Notes: generated from the letters alone by a model not told the origin. Numbered from the stretch's first letter, positions 1-8,931 are shown. The stretch is DNA of 27,159 nt from Nitrosomonadaceae bacterium (GCA_021300055.1 JAJTHU010000174.1:1-27159), one strand, 5' to 3'. Made by a program: numbers and translations.

Positions 1-1181
1 GGTGCTGCCGTTGGTGCTGTGGCAGGTATTGCGGGTGATGCACTAGGTCCTGCACCAGGCAACGTTGTGGGGGCCGGCGCATCAAGCGCCCTCGGCTCTG
101 GCAGTGCGCGCGGGCGGAGTTCCGAAGCAATTTGAAAGCGCTCCGTGTTCGGTTGCGCGCCGCGTGTCGTCTGTGCGCGCTGCGTGGTGTTCTGGAGCAG
201 CGGAGACTGCTCCAACAATTCAATCATCTTCGATGCCGATGCGGCTTCGCCGGCGAGCAGCAACTCGCGCGTCTGGCGTGGCTTGCCGGTGCCCTGCGGC
301 GCCTTCATCTCCAAGCTTTGCAACCAAGTAGTGTCGGGCGACAAGCGAGACAGCTCTTCGATGATCTCCAACACCGTGGGCGATTGGTACTTGCGCGTCG
401 TGACGAGCTGATGTTCCGCAGCTAGGCGTTGCAGTTCAGCATCGATGCGTCTGGTGGCCTCAGCTTCGCTCCGCGCCTTCTCCACGATTGGTGTTAGACG
501 CAGCACTTCGGCACGGCGCTGCCAAATCGGGATCGCGATCGCGCCGATGATCAACAACACAAGCAGGCTCGCCAGCGCGACATTGAGGCGCTGCACGGAC
601 GTCAAGCGACGCGGCGGCAGCATCGCGCGCGGCAGCAGGTCCACTGACGCATCCATGCCCGCGACGCCAATCGCCATCACGCTGCTTCCCGCGCGGCGTA
701 CTTGCGCCATCGCCGCCTCGATCGCTCGTTTCGGTGCGACCGTCAACTCAACCTCAATGCGGCTGACACCGTCCGCGCCATCAAACCGGCGCACGACGCG
801 TTGCGTGTGGAACAAGTCAGCCGCTTTGAATGGCGTTTGGCGATCGAGGTCCGTTGCGATCACCTCTTCGAGGTTCTCTTCAACGACGGCCGGATACTGC
901 ACGAGCTTCTGCAAAACGCTGTCTCGAGCGAGCACCAACCGCACGTCACGTGGAGCCGGCCTGCCCGGCGAGGCAAATACCCCGATGTCGCCGCTCGCAT
1001 CGACCGCAATGTCAACCGACGCACTGCGGTCCACCCAGTAGCGCGCAAGCAGCGGTCCCAAAACCGGCTTGAGTTCGGCCATCCACCAGCGCCAAAAGCG
1101 GACCAACGCCGGCGGAAAGATCGGCCTTGATGCACCGTTGGCACCATTACTGCTGGCAGGGGTAGGCAATATTGCAGACAT
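1..1181 (-). CDS. gspL: Type II secretion system protein GspL (3' end outside window)
   Basis: GspL is a bitopic inner-membrane protein that links the GspE ATPase to GspF and GspM in the T2SS platform. I translated it by hand: it opens at ATG 1181, stays open for 393 codons and leaves the window without a stop. A cytoplasmic N-terminal part is followed by one hydrophobic segment at about residues 199-219. A charged, coiled-coil-like stretch (about 222-262) and a PilN/GspL-like periplasmic region come next. From about residue 358 the protein becomes rich in Pro and Ala. Its start is 18 bases after the gspK stop, with an AAGG ribosome-site candidate at the end of gspK. Sequence identity to GspL is weak by eye, so the call rests on topology and on its place directly after gspK. 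A PilN-like annotation would mean the same position in the machine. Confidence 0.82.
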   Translation of the reverse strand, partial: MSAILPTPASSNGANGASRPIFPPALVRFWRWWMAELKPVLGPLLARYWVDRSASVDIAVDASGDIGVFASPGRPAPRDVRLVLARDSVLQKLVQYPAVVEENLEEVIATDLDRQTPFKAADLFHTQRVVRRFDGADGVSRIEVELTVAPKRAIEAAMAQVRRAGSSVMAIGVAGMDASVDLLPRAMLPPRRLTSVQRLNVALASLLVLLIIGAIAIPIWQRRAEVLRLTPIVEKARSEAEATRRIDAELQRLAAEHQLVTTRKYQSPTVLEIIEELSRLSPDTTWLQSLEMKAPQGTGKPRQTRELLLAGEAASASKMIELLEQSPLLQNTTQRAQTTRGAQPNTERFQIASELRPRALPEPRALDAPAPTTLPGAGPSASPAIPATAPTAA

Positions 1182-1199
1182 AAGAACCGAATCTTACCT

Positions 1200-2237
1200 T
1201 TACGGCGCCTTCACGGGCGAGACTATTCGTCCGAGCTGCATGGACGACGTGTTACCGGATGTTGCCGCCTGCGCGGCAGCGTCACCCGCCAGCGACTCTA
1301 AGTCGGCTTGGGTGGGCAAATCTCGCCCCTCCTTCCAAGACAAAAACGCGTAAGGGCGCTTTGGGTCGGCGTAACGACGCACCACCACCTCCCGCACGAA
1401 GCGCGGGCCTTCAGGCAGCTGCGCCTCGGTGCGGATGCGTACCGGCGTTTGGTTGTTCGACGGACTGCGAAAAATGTTTTGCGGGAAGTTGGGTATCGGC
1501 TGACGATTGGCGCGCGCCAAATCGCGTCGCGCCAAGTATTCGTCAATCTGTTCTTCGCTCACATTGGGCAAGGCGCGCAGCACCTCACGCGTTGCGACTT
1601 GCTCGTTGATTCCCGGCTGCGCCGAATACACCGTGATGAGCGGCGCAAGACGCACGAATAACTCCGGTGTCATGCCGAGCACGAGCTTCAGCTCTTCTAT
1701 GGATTGAAACAAGCCATTCGCCGGACCATACCTCAATCCAGCTGCGGTGTATTCAGCGGCTTCGGCCCCACGCAAACGCCGATTGTTGTCGGTATCGCGC
1801 CAGTCACCAATGGCATCGACGAGTTTTAGCGCCTCTTCTTCCGTTACGCCCTGCGAAAGCAGCAGCCCCCGCAATAAACCATCGTTGGCGCGGTTGATAT
1901 CGACTTTTCCGGTTTCGTCTTGCATCGTGATCGTGATGGTGGTGTCGCGATAGACCCATTCTCGCGAACTGCCATCGGTGTTCCAGCGGCCCTCAATGTT
2001 GGCGGGCTTGTATTGCTCATAGATAGCGCGCTGCAGCGCCGCGTCGGCGAGCGCTTCGACCTTGATCGTCGCTAAGCTGTTTCCGACGACGTTGACCTCG
2101 GTACGCATGGTCTGCACAAAGGACCCGGCAATCACCAACAGCAGCGTCACCACCCAAAACACGATGATGAGCGCGACGCCTCGTTGCGCGCGGTGTCCAC
2201 GCCGCGTTGGGCTGAGCTGTAGGGCGACTGTCACCAT
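1200..2237 (-). CDS. gspK: Type II secretion minor pseudopilin GspK
   Basis: GspK is the large minor pseudopilin that, with GspI and GspJ, forms the tip of the T2SS pseudopilus. The protein is 345 aa. A basic leader ends at Gly20, followed by the hydrophobic helix VALIIVFWVVTLL, and there is no Glu at +5, which is characteristic of GspK and absent from other pseudopilins. A motif DETGKVDINRAND lies in the region that typifies the family's globular domain. The ATG at 2237 was chosen because it follows the gspJ stop by one base (TGATATG). The open frame continues upstream to 2315 but would overlap gspJ. The leader would be processed by the prepilin peptidase (GspO/PilD), which is not in this window. 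Confidence 0.92.
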   Translation of the reverse strand: MVTVALQLSPTRRGHRAQRGVALIIVFWVVTLLLVIAGSFVQTMRTEVNVVGNSLATIKVEALADAALQRAIYEQYKPANIEGRWNTDGSSREWVYRDTTITITMQDETGKVDINRANDGLLRGLLLSQGVTEEEALKLVDAIGDWRDTDNNRRLRGAEAAEYTAAGLRYGPANGLFQSIEELKLVLGMTPELFVRLAPLITVYSAQPGINEQVATREVLRALPNVSEEQIDEYLARRDLARANRQPIPNFPQNIFRSPSNNQTPVRIRTEAQLPEGPRFVREVVVRRYADPKRPYAFLSWKEGRDLPTQADLESLAGDAAAQAATSGNTSSMQLGRIVSPVKAP

Positions 2238-2238
2238 A

Positions 2239-2997
2239 TCAACGCACCCGCGCGCTGCACTGGCGCGTGAAATTGGTTTGCATACAGCCTGCTTCTTCGC
2301 CGGTCTTGAGCGCAAATACGATGGGCGGCACGCTGCGACCGCGCTCGACGCTAACTTGTATGCGAATCAGCGCTGGCAGTCGTTGCATATCGCGCCACTC
2401 GTCGCGCCATGTGGGCTCAGCAAGATCCGAATCGGCGCCGAAGTAAGCGATCTCTAAACCGCGCACGCCGTCCATGAGGCGCACGGGTGTCGCGAGCGCA
2501 CCATTGGCGACCGCATCGGCACTCGGTGACACCAAACCGCTGAAATCTTGGGCGGCGGTGTCAAACACTTGGCGATTCAGTTGCAACACGCCGCCATCGA
2601 GCAACGCGAGTTCAGCCCACTGCAGGCCGCCGGACGCGCCGTTCTGCAACGCGGCATCAAGATTGAGCGCGCTGACATAGCGCAGCGATGTCGCTGTGCC
2701 TTCAAACGCAATATTCGGCTGCGCCACCCCACGCCAGCGCGTTGGAAATACTTGTGCTAACTCGCGCCGCATAAAGCGCTCGACCATGCGCCAGTTGGAT
2801 GCTTCCGCGACGCGGCTATCGCCTGCATCCCACGCACGAATGCCGACGTTCAGGCTGGCGTAAATCATGCCCATCATCATCGCGAGCAGGCTGATGGCGA
2901 GCAGCATTTCGATGAGCGTAAAGCCGGCTTGGCGGCCGACACTTCGGCGACGGCGATGAGAATTTTTGTGGGCCAACATCCGACGACGCGCGCTCAT
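2239..2997 (-). CDS. gspJ: Type II secretion minor pseudopilin GspJ
   Basis: GspJ is a minor pseudopilin of the T2SS pseudopilus tip. The protein is 252 aa. It has a very basic leader (several Arg and Lys between residues 4 and 22), the prepilin peptidase site G25|FTLIE with Glu at +5, and a hydrophobic helix rich in Met and Leu. The globular part carries GspJ-like segments such as a VRGLEIAYFG stretch near residue 191. It starts at ATG 2997, overlapping the gspI stop by four bases (ATGA), so translation is probably coupled. Its stop is one base before the gspK start. Confidence 0.92.
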   Translation of the reverse strand: MSARRRMLAHKNSHRRRRSVGRQAGFTLIEMLLAISLLAMMMGMIYASLNVGIRAWDAGDSRVAEASNWRMVERFMRRELAQVFPTRWRGVAQPNIAFEGTATSLRYVSALNLDAALQNGASGGLQWAELALLDGGVLQLNRQVFDTAAQDFSGLVSPSADAVANGALATPVRLMDGVRGLEIAYFGADSDLAEPTWRDEWRDMQRLPALIRIQVSVERGRSVPPIVFALKTGEEAGCMQTNFTRQCSARVR

Positions 2998-3551
2998 AGT
3001 CGCGGCCCAATCTTCATGGTGTTGAGTGTGACAACACGCTCTTTACCATCGTCGCTGCGAAACGCCACACTCAACTCAACTTCGTAGAGCCGTACAAACA
3101 ACAACGCGTCAACATCAATGTTGCCTAGCGTCGTCAGCGGCGCACTAGGCGCTAGCGTCGTTGCTGAAGTGGTCGCCGCTGCGGTGCCGCTGGCTTGTGC
3201 GTTGGCTAGTGCGGCGGTTTCAAGCGTCGAGGGTGTAGCCGGTTCGGTGGCCGTGGCATAAGCACGTACGCTGAGGCGCCACGCATAGTCATCGTCGAAT
3301 TGGCCGCTGGTCTCGCCCTCGCTGAGCGCCTCCTCAACCCCAACGCTGGCGAGCTTTGATTCGGCGAGCATGGCCGCACGCGCGTAACGGTCGGCGAGCT
3401 CCGCGCCGTTCACTCCACGCGAAAACAGCCCGAGCAACGCAGCGATGGAAACCGCCAATAGCGTGCACGCGACGAGCACTTCGAGCAAGGTGAAACCACA
3501 AACTCGCCTATTGGCGGGCAGTTTCAGGCATTTTTGCCCCAAAACGCTCAT
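2994..3551 (-). CDS. gspI: Type II secretion minor pseudopilin GspI with Ala/Thr-rich insert
   Basis: GspI nucleates assembly of the pseudopilus tip with GspJ and GspK. The cleavage site is CG19|FTLLE with Glu at +5, followed by the hydrophobic helix and the ARAAMLAESKLA segment that is typical of GspI. At 185 aa it is longer than the usual length of roughly 120-130 aa. The extra length is a low-complexity stretch rich in Ala, Thr, Ser and Pro at about residues 99-146, in the middle of the globular domain. It starts five bases after the gspH stop. The normal GspI C-terminal beta strands (LYEVELSVAF) follow the insert, so the gene looks intact and not frameshifted. Confidence 0.9.
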   Translation of the reverse strand: MSVLGQKCLKLPANRRVCGFTLLEVLVACTLLAVSIAALLGLFSRGVNGAELADRYARAAMLAESKLASVGVEEALSEGETSGQFDDDYAWRLSVRAYATATEPATPSTLETAALANAQASGTAAATTSATTLAPSAPLTTLGNIDVDALLFVRLYEVELSVAFRSDDGKERVVTLNTMKIGPRL

Positions 3552-3556
3552 GGATA

Positions 3557-4024
3557 CTAGACTTTTGAAAGTTCGACGATGCTCGAACGCCCAGTTAACC
3601 AGTCGATGTCGATCGCAAACTCGCGTTCGTTGGCGCCGACGGTAACGCGCCCGCCATTGGACGAGCCATCAGGGTAGAAACGAAAACTCGCCGTCGATTG
3701 ATCGAGTTGATCGGCTTGCGACGTAAAGAGTTTCAGCGTTAGCTGCTCGTTGAGCTTGTGGGTGCGCGATTCGAAATTTGTCGTGAACTCGCGTGTTTCA
3801 ACGTTCACGGTCACATACGCTTCGCGGCGCGTATTGATCGCCGCGTCGCGCGCGAGCTTCATGGCGCTATTGAGCGCGCGCACACTCGACTTCAGCTCCG
3901 CCCCCGACACGCCGGTTCCCATCATCCGCGGCACCATGGTGAACATGAGCGCGATGAGCAATACGACGAGCATCAGCTCGAGCAAACTGAATCCGCTGGA
4001 TCGCATACGTTGCGCCATGTGCAT
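3557..4024 (-). CDS. gspH: Type II secretion pseudopilin GspH
   Basis: GspH is a minor pseudopilin thought to connect the tip complex to the GspG shaft. The protein is 155 aa, a normal length. The prepilin site is SSG11|FSLLE with Glu at +5, followed by a hydrophobic helix (MLVVLLIALMFTMV) and the GspH/FimT pattern LNSAMKLARDAAINTRREAYV. The C-terminal segment FYPDGSSNGGRV is typical of the family. ATG 4024 gives the start used here. In-frame ATGs at 4018 and 4006 would shorten the leader, and none has a clear Shine-Dalgarno sequence, so the exact start is uncertain. It lies 29 bases after gspG. Confidence 0.92.
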   Translation of the reverse strand: MHMAQRMRSSGFSLLELMLVVLLIALMFTMVPRMMGTGVSGAELKSSVRALNSAMKLARDAAINTRREAYVTVNVETREFTTNFESRTHKLNEQLTLKLFTSQADQLDQSTASFRFYPDGSSNGGRVTVGANEREFAIDIDWLTGRSSIVELSKV

Positions 4025-4053
4025 CGCCGCGACGATCGCTATGCGTTGCCGAC

Positions 4054-4500
4054 TCAGTCAAACGAGCTGACGTCGCGGTCTGCGCCCTCGCCACCCTCTT
4101 TGCCGTCCGCACCGAGTGAAGTAAGGTCAAACGGCCGACCGTTGTCGCCGGGTGACTTGTAGATCATGTCGTTGTTCCAAGGGTCCTTGATCGCATCCGC
4201 GTTCTTCACGTAAGGGCCATTCCAGTTACCAACGCCGCCAGGATTGGCGAGGAGGGCGCGCAGCCCTTCGTTCGTGCTCGGATAGCGGCCGGTGTCGAGT
4301 TTGTACATGTCGAGTTGTGCAGAAATGTCCGTGATGCGCGCTTTGGCCAGACCCAACTTGGCCTTATCGGCCTGACCAAAAATGCGGCTGCCTGCCCATG
4401 CCACGACCAGTCCAATGATGGTGATGACGATGATGATTTCGATGAGCGAGAAGCCGTGCGAGCGACGGGCATTGCGCGTTGGGTGCAGGTTGAGGTTCAT
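4054..4500 (-). CDS. gspG: Type II secretion major pseudopilin GspG
   Basis: GspG is the major subunit that forms the T2SS pseudopilus shaft. The protein is 148 aa. It has a basic leader, cleavage site HG16|FSLIE with Glu at +5, a long hydrophobic helix, and the family pattern DTGRYPSTNEGLRAL. The C-terminus SLGADGKEGGEG plus DRDV matches the calcium-binding loop of major pseudopilins. The start at 4500 is favoured over the upstream ATG at 4521 because AGGAG stands about six bases before it. The gene begins 64 bases after gspF, the longest gap within this operon, and I see no convincing terminator there. Confidence 0.95.
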   Translation of the reverse strand: MNLNLHPTRNARRSHGFSLIEIIIVITIIGLVVAWAGSRIFGQADKAKLGLAKARITDISAQLDMYKLDTGRYPSTNEGLRALLANPGGVGNWNGPYVKNADAIKDPWNNDMIYKSPGDNGRPFDLTSLGADGKEGGEGADRDVSSFD

Positions 4501-4564
4501 TGCAACTCCTAGTTCAGGCAAATAGTGTGTGTCGGTGCCGATTGATGTTTGACGGCAACGACGG

Positions 4565-5824
4565 TTAGAACGGTATGTCCATCATGTCGAACATTGGGCT
4601 GGCAATCGCAAAGATCAGCAAGCCAATGACGAGGGCCAAACCGATGATCATGACGGGCTGCAGCAGCGCCAACGCGCGCTTAATTGAGGAAGCCACTTCG
4701 CGGTCATAAACATCGGCCACCTGCAACAGCATGGCGTCGAGCTGTCCGGTCTCCTCACCGACCGCAATCATTTGCACGGCCAACTTCGGGAACACTTGGG
4801 TTTCCAACATCGGCTTGGCCATACCGCGGCCTTCCTTGAGCTCGCGCGACACCACATCCACCGCGGCGCGGAACACCGCGTTGCCGAGCGTTTCCTTAAG
4901 AATGGAAAGTGCGGCTAACAGCGGCACACCGTTTTGCAGCAGCGTTGCGAGCGAACGCGCAAAGCGCGCCATCTCGAGCCGCGCAATCAAATGACCAGCG
5001 ACCGGCCAGCCCAACAACCGCGCGTCCCAGCGCGCACGCGACGCGGGGTTGGACCATGACCGCGATAGCAGCCACACAACCAGCAACACCGCGGCTACCA
5101 CAATCATCCAGTATTCACGAAGGAATAACCCAGCACCGAGCACGACCTCGGTGACCCCAGGCAACGCCTTGCCTGACTGGTCAAAGATTTGTTTGAACTG
5201 CGGCACGACGAAGACCAATAACATTCCGACTGACGCAACCGCGACCAACATCAAGATCACTGGGTAAATCAGCGACGACACAACGCTGTCGCGCAAATCT
5301 TTGGCGCGTTCCAAGTGATCGGCGAGGCGCATCAACACACCGCCCAGCGCGCCGCCAGCTTCGCCCGCGCGAACCATGTTCACGTAAAAACGCGAGAACA
5401 CATTGCGGTGTTGATCAAGCGCCTTGGACAATGCAGCACCACCGCGCACTTCGTTGCGAATTTCTTGGAGCAAAGTCCGTACTGGCGCGCGCTCCGCGAG
5501 GTTAATCAGAATTTCCAAGCTGCGATCAAGCGGCAATCCGGCCTTCAACAGCGTGGCCAGCTCGCGCGTGAGGATGGTCAACTCGTTCGGCCGAATGTGC
5601 GCTCCACCGCTCGGCATGAGCGTTGCGCTCGTCAGGAATCCGCGCGCGCCCGGCTGCGCGGAGCCTTCGGCGGCTTGTGCTGCGGCGCCCACTTCAATTG
5701 CACGGATCGGAATGAGCCCCATCGACTTCAGATGTGCCTGCGCGCCGTCGTAAGACCCCGCATCGAGCACGCCCTCTTGCACGTCGCCCGCGGGACTCAC
5801 TGCCTTGTACTGAAATAACGGCAT
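4565..5824 (-). CDS. gspF: Type II secretion inner-membrane platform protein GspF
   Basis: GspF is the polytopic inner-membrane protein of the T2SS assembly platform and works with GspE and GspL in pseudopilus growth. The protein is 419 aa, close to the usual length. It begins MPLFQYKAV, typical of the family. It has two copies of the T2SF domain, at about residues 84-207 and 286-408. Hydrophobic segments lie at about 183-208, 238-254 and 389-409. Family motifs include LTRELATLLKAGLPLD and MIAVGEETGQLD. It follows gspE by ten bases. Confidence 0.96.
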   Translation of the reverse strand: MPLFQYKAVSPAGDVQEGVLDAGSYDGAQAHLKSMGLIPIRAIEVGAAAQAAEGSAQPGARGFLTSATLMPSGGAHIRPNELTILTRELATLLKAGLPLDRSLEILINLAERAPVRTLLQEIRNEVRGGAALSKALDQHRNVFSRFYVNMVRAGEAGGALGGVLMRLADHLERAKDLRDSVVSSLIYPVILMLVAVASVGMLLVFVVPQFKQIFDQSGKALPGVTEVVLGAGLFLREYWMIVVAAVLLVVWLLSRSWSNPASRARWDARLLGWPVAGHLIARLEMARFARSLATLLQNGVPLLAALSILKETLGNAVFRAAVDVVSRELKEGRGMAKPMLETQVFPKLAVQMIAVGEETGQLDAMLLQVADVYDREVASSIKRALALLQPVMIIGLALVIGLLIFAIASPMFDMMDIPF

Positions 5825-5834
5825 GGGTGGCAGA

Positions 5835-7580
5835 TCAGGATTCGCGCGTGACGCGCAACACTTCTTCGATTGTTGTGATGCCCGCCACCGCTTTGCGCAA
5901 ACCGTTCACGTACATGGTCTCCATGCCCTGTGCGACCGCTGCGTGGCGTAGCTCGGTGGCAGTCGCGTGTTTCATGACGAGGCTGCGCAACTCATCAGTC
6001 ATAGGCATCACTTCCATGATGCATTCGCGACCAAAGTAGCCAGTGTGCCCGCAGTGCTCACAGCCCTTGGCATGATGTAGCGTCACCTTGCCGTTGTTGG
6101 GAAACCGCGCCAAGCCCATTTGTTCGACCACTTCATCGACGGGGTGATAAGGTTGCTTGCAGTGGCCACACAAGCGCCGCACCAGCCTCTGCGCCTGAAT
6201 GCCGATGACCGTTGAGGTCAGCAAGTAGTCGTCTACGCCCATGTCGAGCAATCGGTTGATGGTCGAGGCCGCGTCGTTGGTGTGTACCGTTGACAGCACT
6301 AGGTGTCCCGTCAACGCAGACTGCACGGCAATCTGGGCAGTCTCGAGGTCGCGAATTTCACCGATCATGATGACGTCCGGGTCTTGCCGCACAATCGAAC
6401 GCAGTGCATTGGCAAACGTCAGGTCGATCTGCGGCTTCACCTGAATCTGATTGATCCCGGGCATCTGATATTCCACCGGGTCTTCCACCGTCAGAATCTT
6501 GATGTCCGGCTTGTTGAGTCGGTCGAGCGCCGTGTAGAGCGTCGTCGTCTTGCCTGAACCGGTAGGCCCCGTCACCAACAGAATGCCGTGGGGTTGCGAC
6601 AACACATCCAGGAAAACCGGCAGATTGGCCTGATCGAAGCCGAGCGCCGCAAAGTCAAGCGCAACGCCACCTTTGTCGAGGATGCGCATCACTACCGATT
6701 CGCCATGCATAGTCGGCACGGTGGACACGCGCAAATCGATTTCCTTGCCTTGCACCCGCAACTTGATCCGGCCGTCCTGCGGCAAACGCCGTTCGGCGAT
6801 ATCGAGGCTCGCCATGATCTTGATGCGCGAGATAACCGCTGCCGACAACCGACGCGGCGGTGACTCAATTTCATGCAGCACGCCGTCGATGCGATAACGC
6901 ACGATCAAGCGGTTTTCGAACGGCTCGATGTGGATATCCGACGCGCGGCGCTCCAATGCATGGTTGATGATGAGGTTGACCAGTCGAATGACTGGCGCTT
7001 CGGAAGCGAGATCCTTCAGGTGCTCGATGTCACCAAATTCCTGATCCTCGTCTCGCGTCGCAATGTTGTCGACAATCTGACCCATCGACGACTTACCAGC
7101 GCCATACAGCCGCTCATATGCGGCATCAAAGTCGTTTTCGCTGAGCAGTCGGGGCGCCACGCGTTTACCCGTGGCGGCTGCCAGCGCTTGCACGGTAAAG
7201 GCATCCTGCGGATCGACCATCGCCAACACGACTTCAGACTCGTTTTCCGCGACAGGAATGGCGCGTGCTTCTTGAATGAAGCGCGGAGAGATTGCTTCTT
7301 CGAGTAATGGCAACTCGGGCAGATCATTGAGCTCAACAATGGACCAGCCACGCTGTGCAGCGAGCGCATTGGCGAGTTCTCGGTGCGACACCAAGCCCAT
7401 GCGCGTCAATATCGCGCCGAGCTTGTCGCGTCCACCCGCCTGCCGCGCACTTTCTTGTACCTTCAGCGCACGATCAAGCCCGACCGCATCTAGCTTGCCC
7501 CGCGCGCATAGCAGCTCGCCCAGCCGCTGCGGCGCGCTTTCATGCACATCGGAAAGATTTGGGTTTGGTTCGCTCGCCAT
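5835..7580 (-). CDS. gspE: Type II secretion ATPase GspE
   Basis: GspE is the cytoplasmic hexameric ATPase that powers T2SS pseudopilus assembly. The protein is 581 aa. An N-terminal MshEN-like region (about residues 15-160) is followed by the GspE/PulE ATPase core. The core contains Walker A GPTGSGKT (338-345), an Asp/Glu box around 366-368, Walker B DPDVIMIGEIRD (400-411) and the His box STVHTNDA (430-437). A tetracysteine zinc site is formed by C471, C474, C507 and C510, and it separates GspE and PilB from PilT. It is the first gene of the T2SS operon; the 160 bases upstream are non-coding and must hold its promoter. Placement with gspF-L excludes a type IV pilus PilB. Confidence 0.96.
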   Translation of the reverse strand: MASEPNPNLSDVHESAPQRLGELLCARGKLDAVGLDRALKVQESARQAGGRDKLGAILTRMGLVSHRELANALAAQRGWSIVELNDLPELPLLEEAISPRFIQEARAIPVAENESEVVLAMVDPQDAFTVQALAAATGKRVAPRLLSENDFDAAYERLYGAGKSSMGQIVDNIATRDEDQEFGDIEHLKDLASEAPVIRLVNLIINHALERRASDIHIEPFENRLIVRYRIDGVLHEIESPPRRLSAAVISRIKIMASLDIAERRLPQDGRIKLRVQGKEIDLRVSTVPTMHGESVVMRILDKGGVALDFAALGFDQANLPVFLDVLSQPHGILLVTGPTGSGKTTTLYTALDRLNKPDIKILTVEDPVEYQMPGINQIQVKPQIDLTFANALRSIVRQDPDVIMIGEIRDLETAQIAVQSALTGHLVLSTVHTNDAASTINRLLDMGVDDYLLTSTVIGIQAQRLVRRLCGHCKQPYHPVDEVVEQMGLARFPNNGKVTLHHAKGCEHCGHTGYFGRECIMEVMPMTDELRSLVMKHATATELRHAAVAQGMETMYVNGLRKAVAGITTIEEVLRVTRES

Positions 7581-7655
7581 GTCGGTGCGTCAGGAACAAA
7601 GAGACAAGGACCACTGCGTTTGGCATCCTCGCAGTGCTTGGAAATTCGCTTCTTG

Positions 7656-7661
7656 AGTATA
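7656..7661 (-). promoter_or_regulatory. Possible -10 element for the gsp operon
   Basis: Read on the minus strand, TATACT stands about 75 bases upstream of the gspE start, in the only long gap before the T2SS genes. No good -35 hexamer lies at 16-18 bases. This is a weak candidate based on one hexamer. Confidence 0.3.
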
Positions 7662-7695
7662 CCCCGCACCTCACCGCCGATAGGCGCAAATGCTG

Positions 7696-7721
7696 CGGTT
7701 GCCTAGGCTGCAAGGTAACCG
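7696..7721. terminator. Stem-loop after the polysaccharide operon
   Basis: An inverted repeat begins 20 bases past the stop of the last glycosyltransferase gene. The outer arms CGGTT/AACCG and inner arms CCT/AGG are separated by one mismatched (or G-U) pair, around an eight-base loop. It is in the right place to end the leftward operon. It has no T-run on the minus strand, so it may instead be an RNA-stabilising 3' hairpin. Confidence 0.35.
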
Positions 7722-7740
7722 ATTGTTGCTTGACGCGTCG

Positions 7741-8907
7741 TTAGCTTGAGGCGGCGTCGACGAGCATGCGCAGAAAGCGCGGCAGCATCGCGGGGGTGTC
7801 AAACTGCTCACGCACGTGAGCATTGGCCTGCGCGATGATGCGGCTGCGTAAATCCGTATCATCAACGAGTCGCTCGATGGCGTCGCGCCAAGATTCGCGG
7901 GTATCGTCGGCAAACAAGCCTGTTTTTCCCTCGGTGACGAACGATAGGTATGGCTCCGCGCGGGAGTAGACGCCTGCCGCCCCGCAAGCAGAGATTTCCA
8001 AGTACTTGTTCGGGCACTTTGATGCCTCGAAGCGAGAGCGGTTCACGGGCGCAACCAGAACATCGGGCGCCATGCGGCGCACTGTCGCGGCATACGCTGC
8101 GTAGTTGAACTGGTAAGGCTCATAAAGCACACGATCCCCGAGCGAGGCGAACTCTTCAGGAAGGCTATTGGACATGACGAAAAGTTCGACATCCCCGCGG
8201 CCGCGCGCCACATCAACGAGCGCATCAAACGCCAGCATGTTGCGTCGCAAGCTGCCCACGTAACCGATGCGCACACGTTGGCCACCTTGTGGGGCAAGCC
8301 GCCCTCGCGGTGTGCGCTTGAATACCTGTAGGTTTACGTTGGTGGACAGCAGCACAAGCCGCCGGGCGTAAGGCGCCAAATCATCTGCCAAAGGCTGGCT
8401 GTATGTAAGCGTGGTGTCTGCTGCTTGCACACAACTGAGAAAGTTCTCGTAATCAGGTTTGCCAGGCGTGAAGTAGGGCGCGTACTCATCCCACTCGCGG
8501 CCAAGCCAAAACCAGTTGTCATCGAGCATGTACAGCGTGCGAATGCCGCGTGCGCGGCAGGCCTGCATCAGGCTGGCACCGTGCGCACTACGCACCCGGC
8601 TAAAGATCACCAAGTCGTAGCCAACTAGCTCTTCGATATCCCCACGAACATCAAGCATCGACCGCCATTCAATGAGCTTAGTGTCATAAAGCAATTCGAA
8701 GTAATTGAAAAAGCAAAGCTGGTTGTGTGCGGGCTCATTCACGCCGCCGAGCACTGCAATTCGTAATGGGCGCGAGCGCGCTTCTACTTGTAGATACAAG
8801 TGGTGTCGCAGTCCCGCAGGTAGTTGCCGCCAAACAGCGGATTTGGTCGTCAGCACCGTGTTGGACTCGATAACCGGCTCACGCAACTCGTCTTCACGCG
8901 CGGGCAA
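7741..8907 (-). CDS. Glycosyltransferase, GT4/GT1-like (GT-B fold)
   Basis: This is a probable sugar transferase for assembly of the exported glycan. It looks like a GT-B fold enzyme: a first Rossmann half begins near residue 47 (PLRIAVLGG), and the second half opens with RVRIGYVGSL (211-220). The C-terminal half carries SKCPNKYLEISACGAAGV (about 296-313). This corresponds to the acceptor/nucleotide-sugar region of GT4 enzymes, where the E and KYLE residues bind the donor. Donor and acceptor cannot be read from sequence. The start is doubtful: the frame used begins at TTG 8907 with no good ribosome site, there is no nearby ATG, and a GTG 16 codons inside is possible. It follows the GT-A-like gene in the same frame after a single TAG and eight codons. 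Confidence 0.75.
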   Translation of the reverse strand: MPAREDELREPVIESNTVLTTKSAVWRQLPAGLRHHLYLQVEARSRPLRIAVLGGVNEPAHNQLCFFNYFELLYDTKLIEWRSMLDVRGDIEELVGYDLVIFSRVRSAHGASLMQACRARGIRTLYMLDDNWFWLGREWDEYAPYFTPGKPDYENFLSCVQAADTTLTYSQPLADDLAPYARRLVLLSTNVNLQVFKRTPRGRLAPQGGQRVRIGYVGSLRRNMLAFDALVDVARGRGDVELFVMSNSLPEEFASLGDRVLYEPYQFNYAAYAATVRRMAPDVLVAPVNRSRFEASKCPNKYLEISACGAAGVYSRAEPYLSFVTEGKTGLFADDTRESWRDAIERLVDDTDLRSRIIAQANAHVREQFDTPAMLPRFLRMLVDAASS

Positions 8908-8931
8908 ACAACGCCGCGGCTCGCTTTGACG

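Noticed and set aside
860..1147. Minus-strand 95-codon frame
   Set aside because: It is an out-of-frame shadow of gspL, which runs through this region from ATG 1181.
2238..2315. Longer gspK start at 2315
   Set aside because: It would overlap gspJ by about 75 bases; the ATG at 2237 directly follows the gspJ stop and gives a normal prepilin leader.
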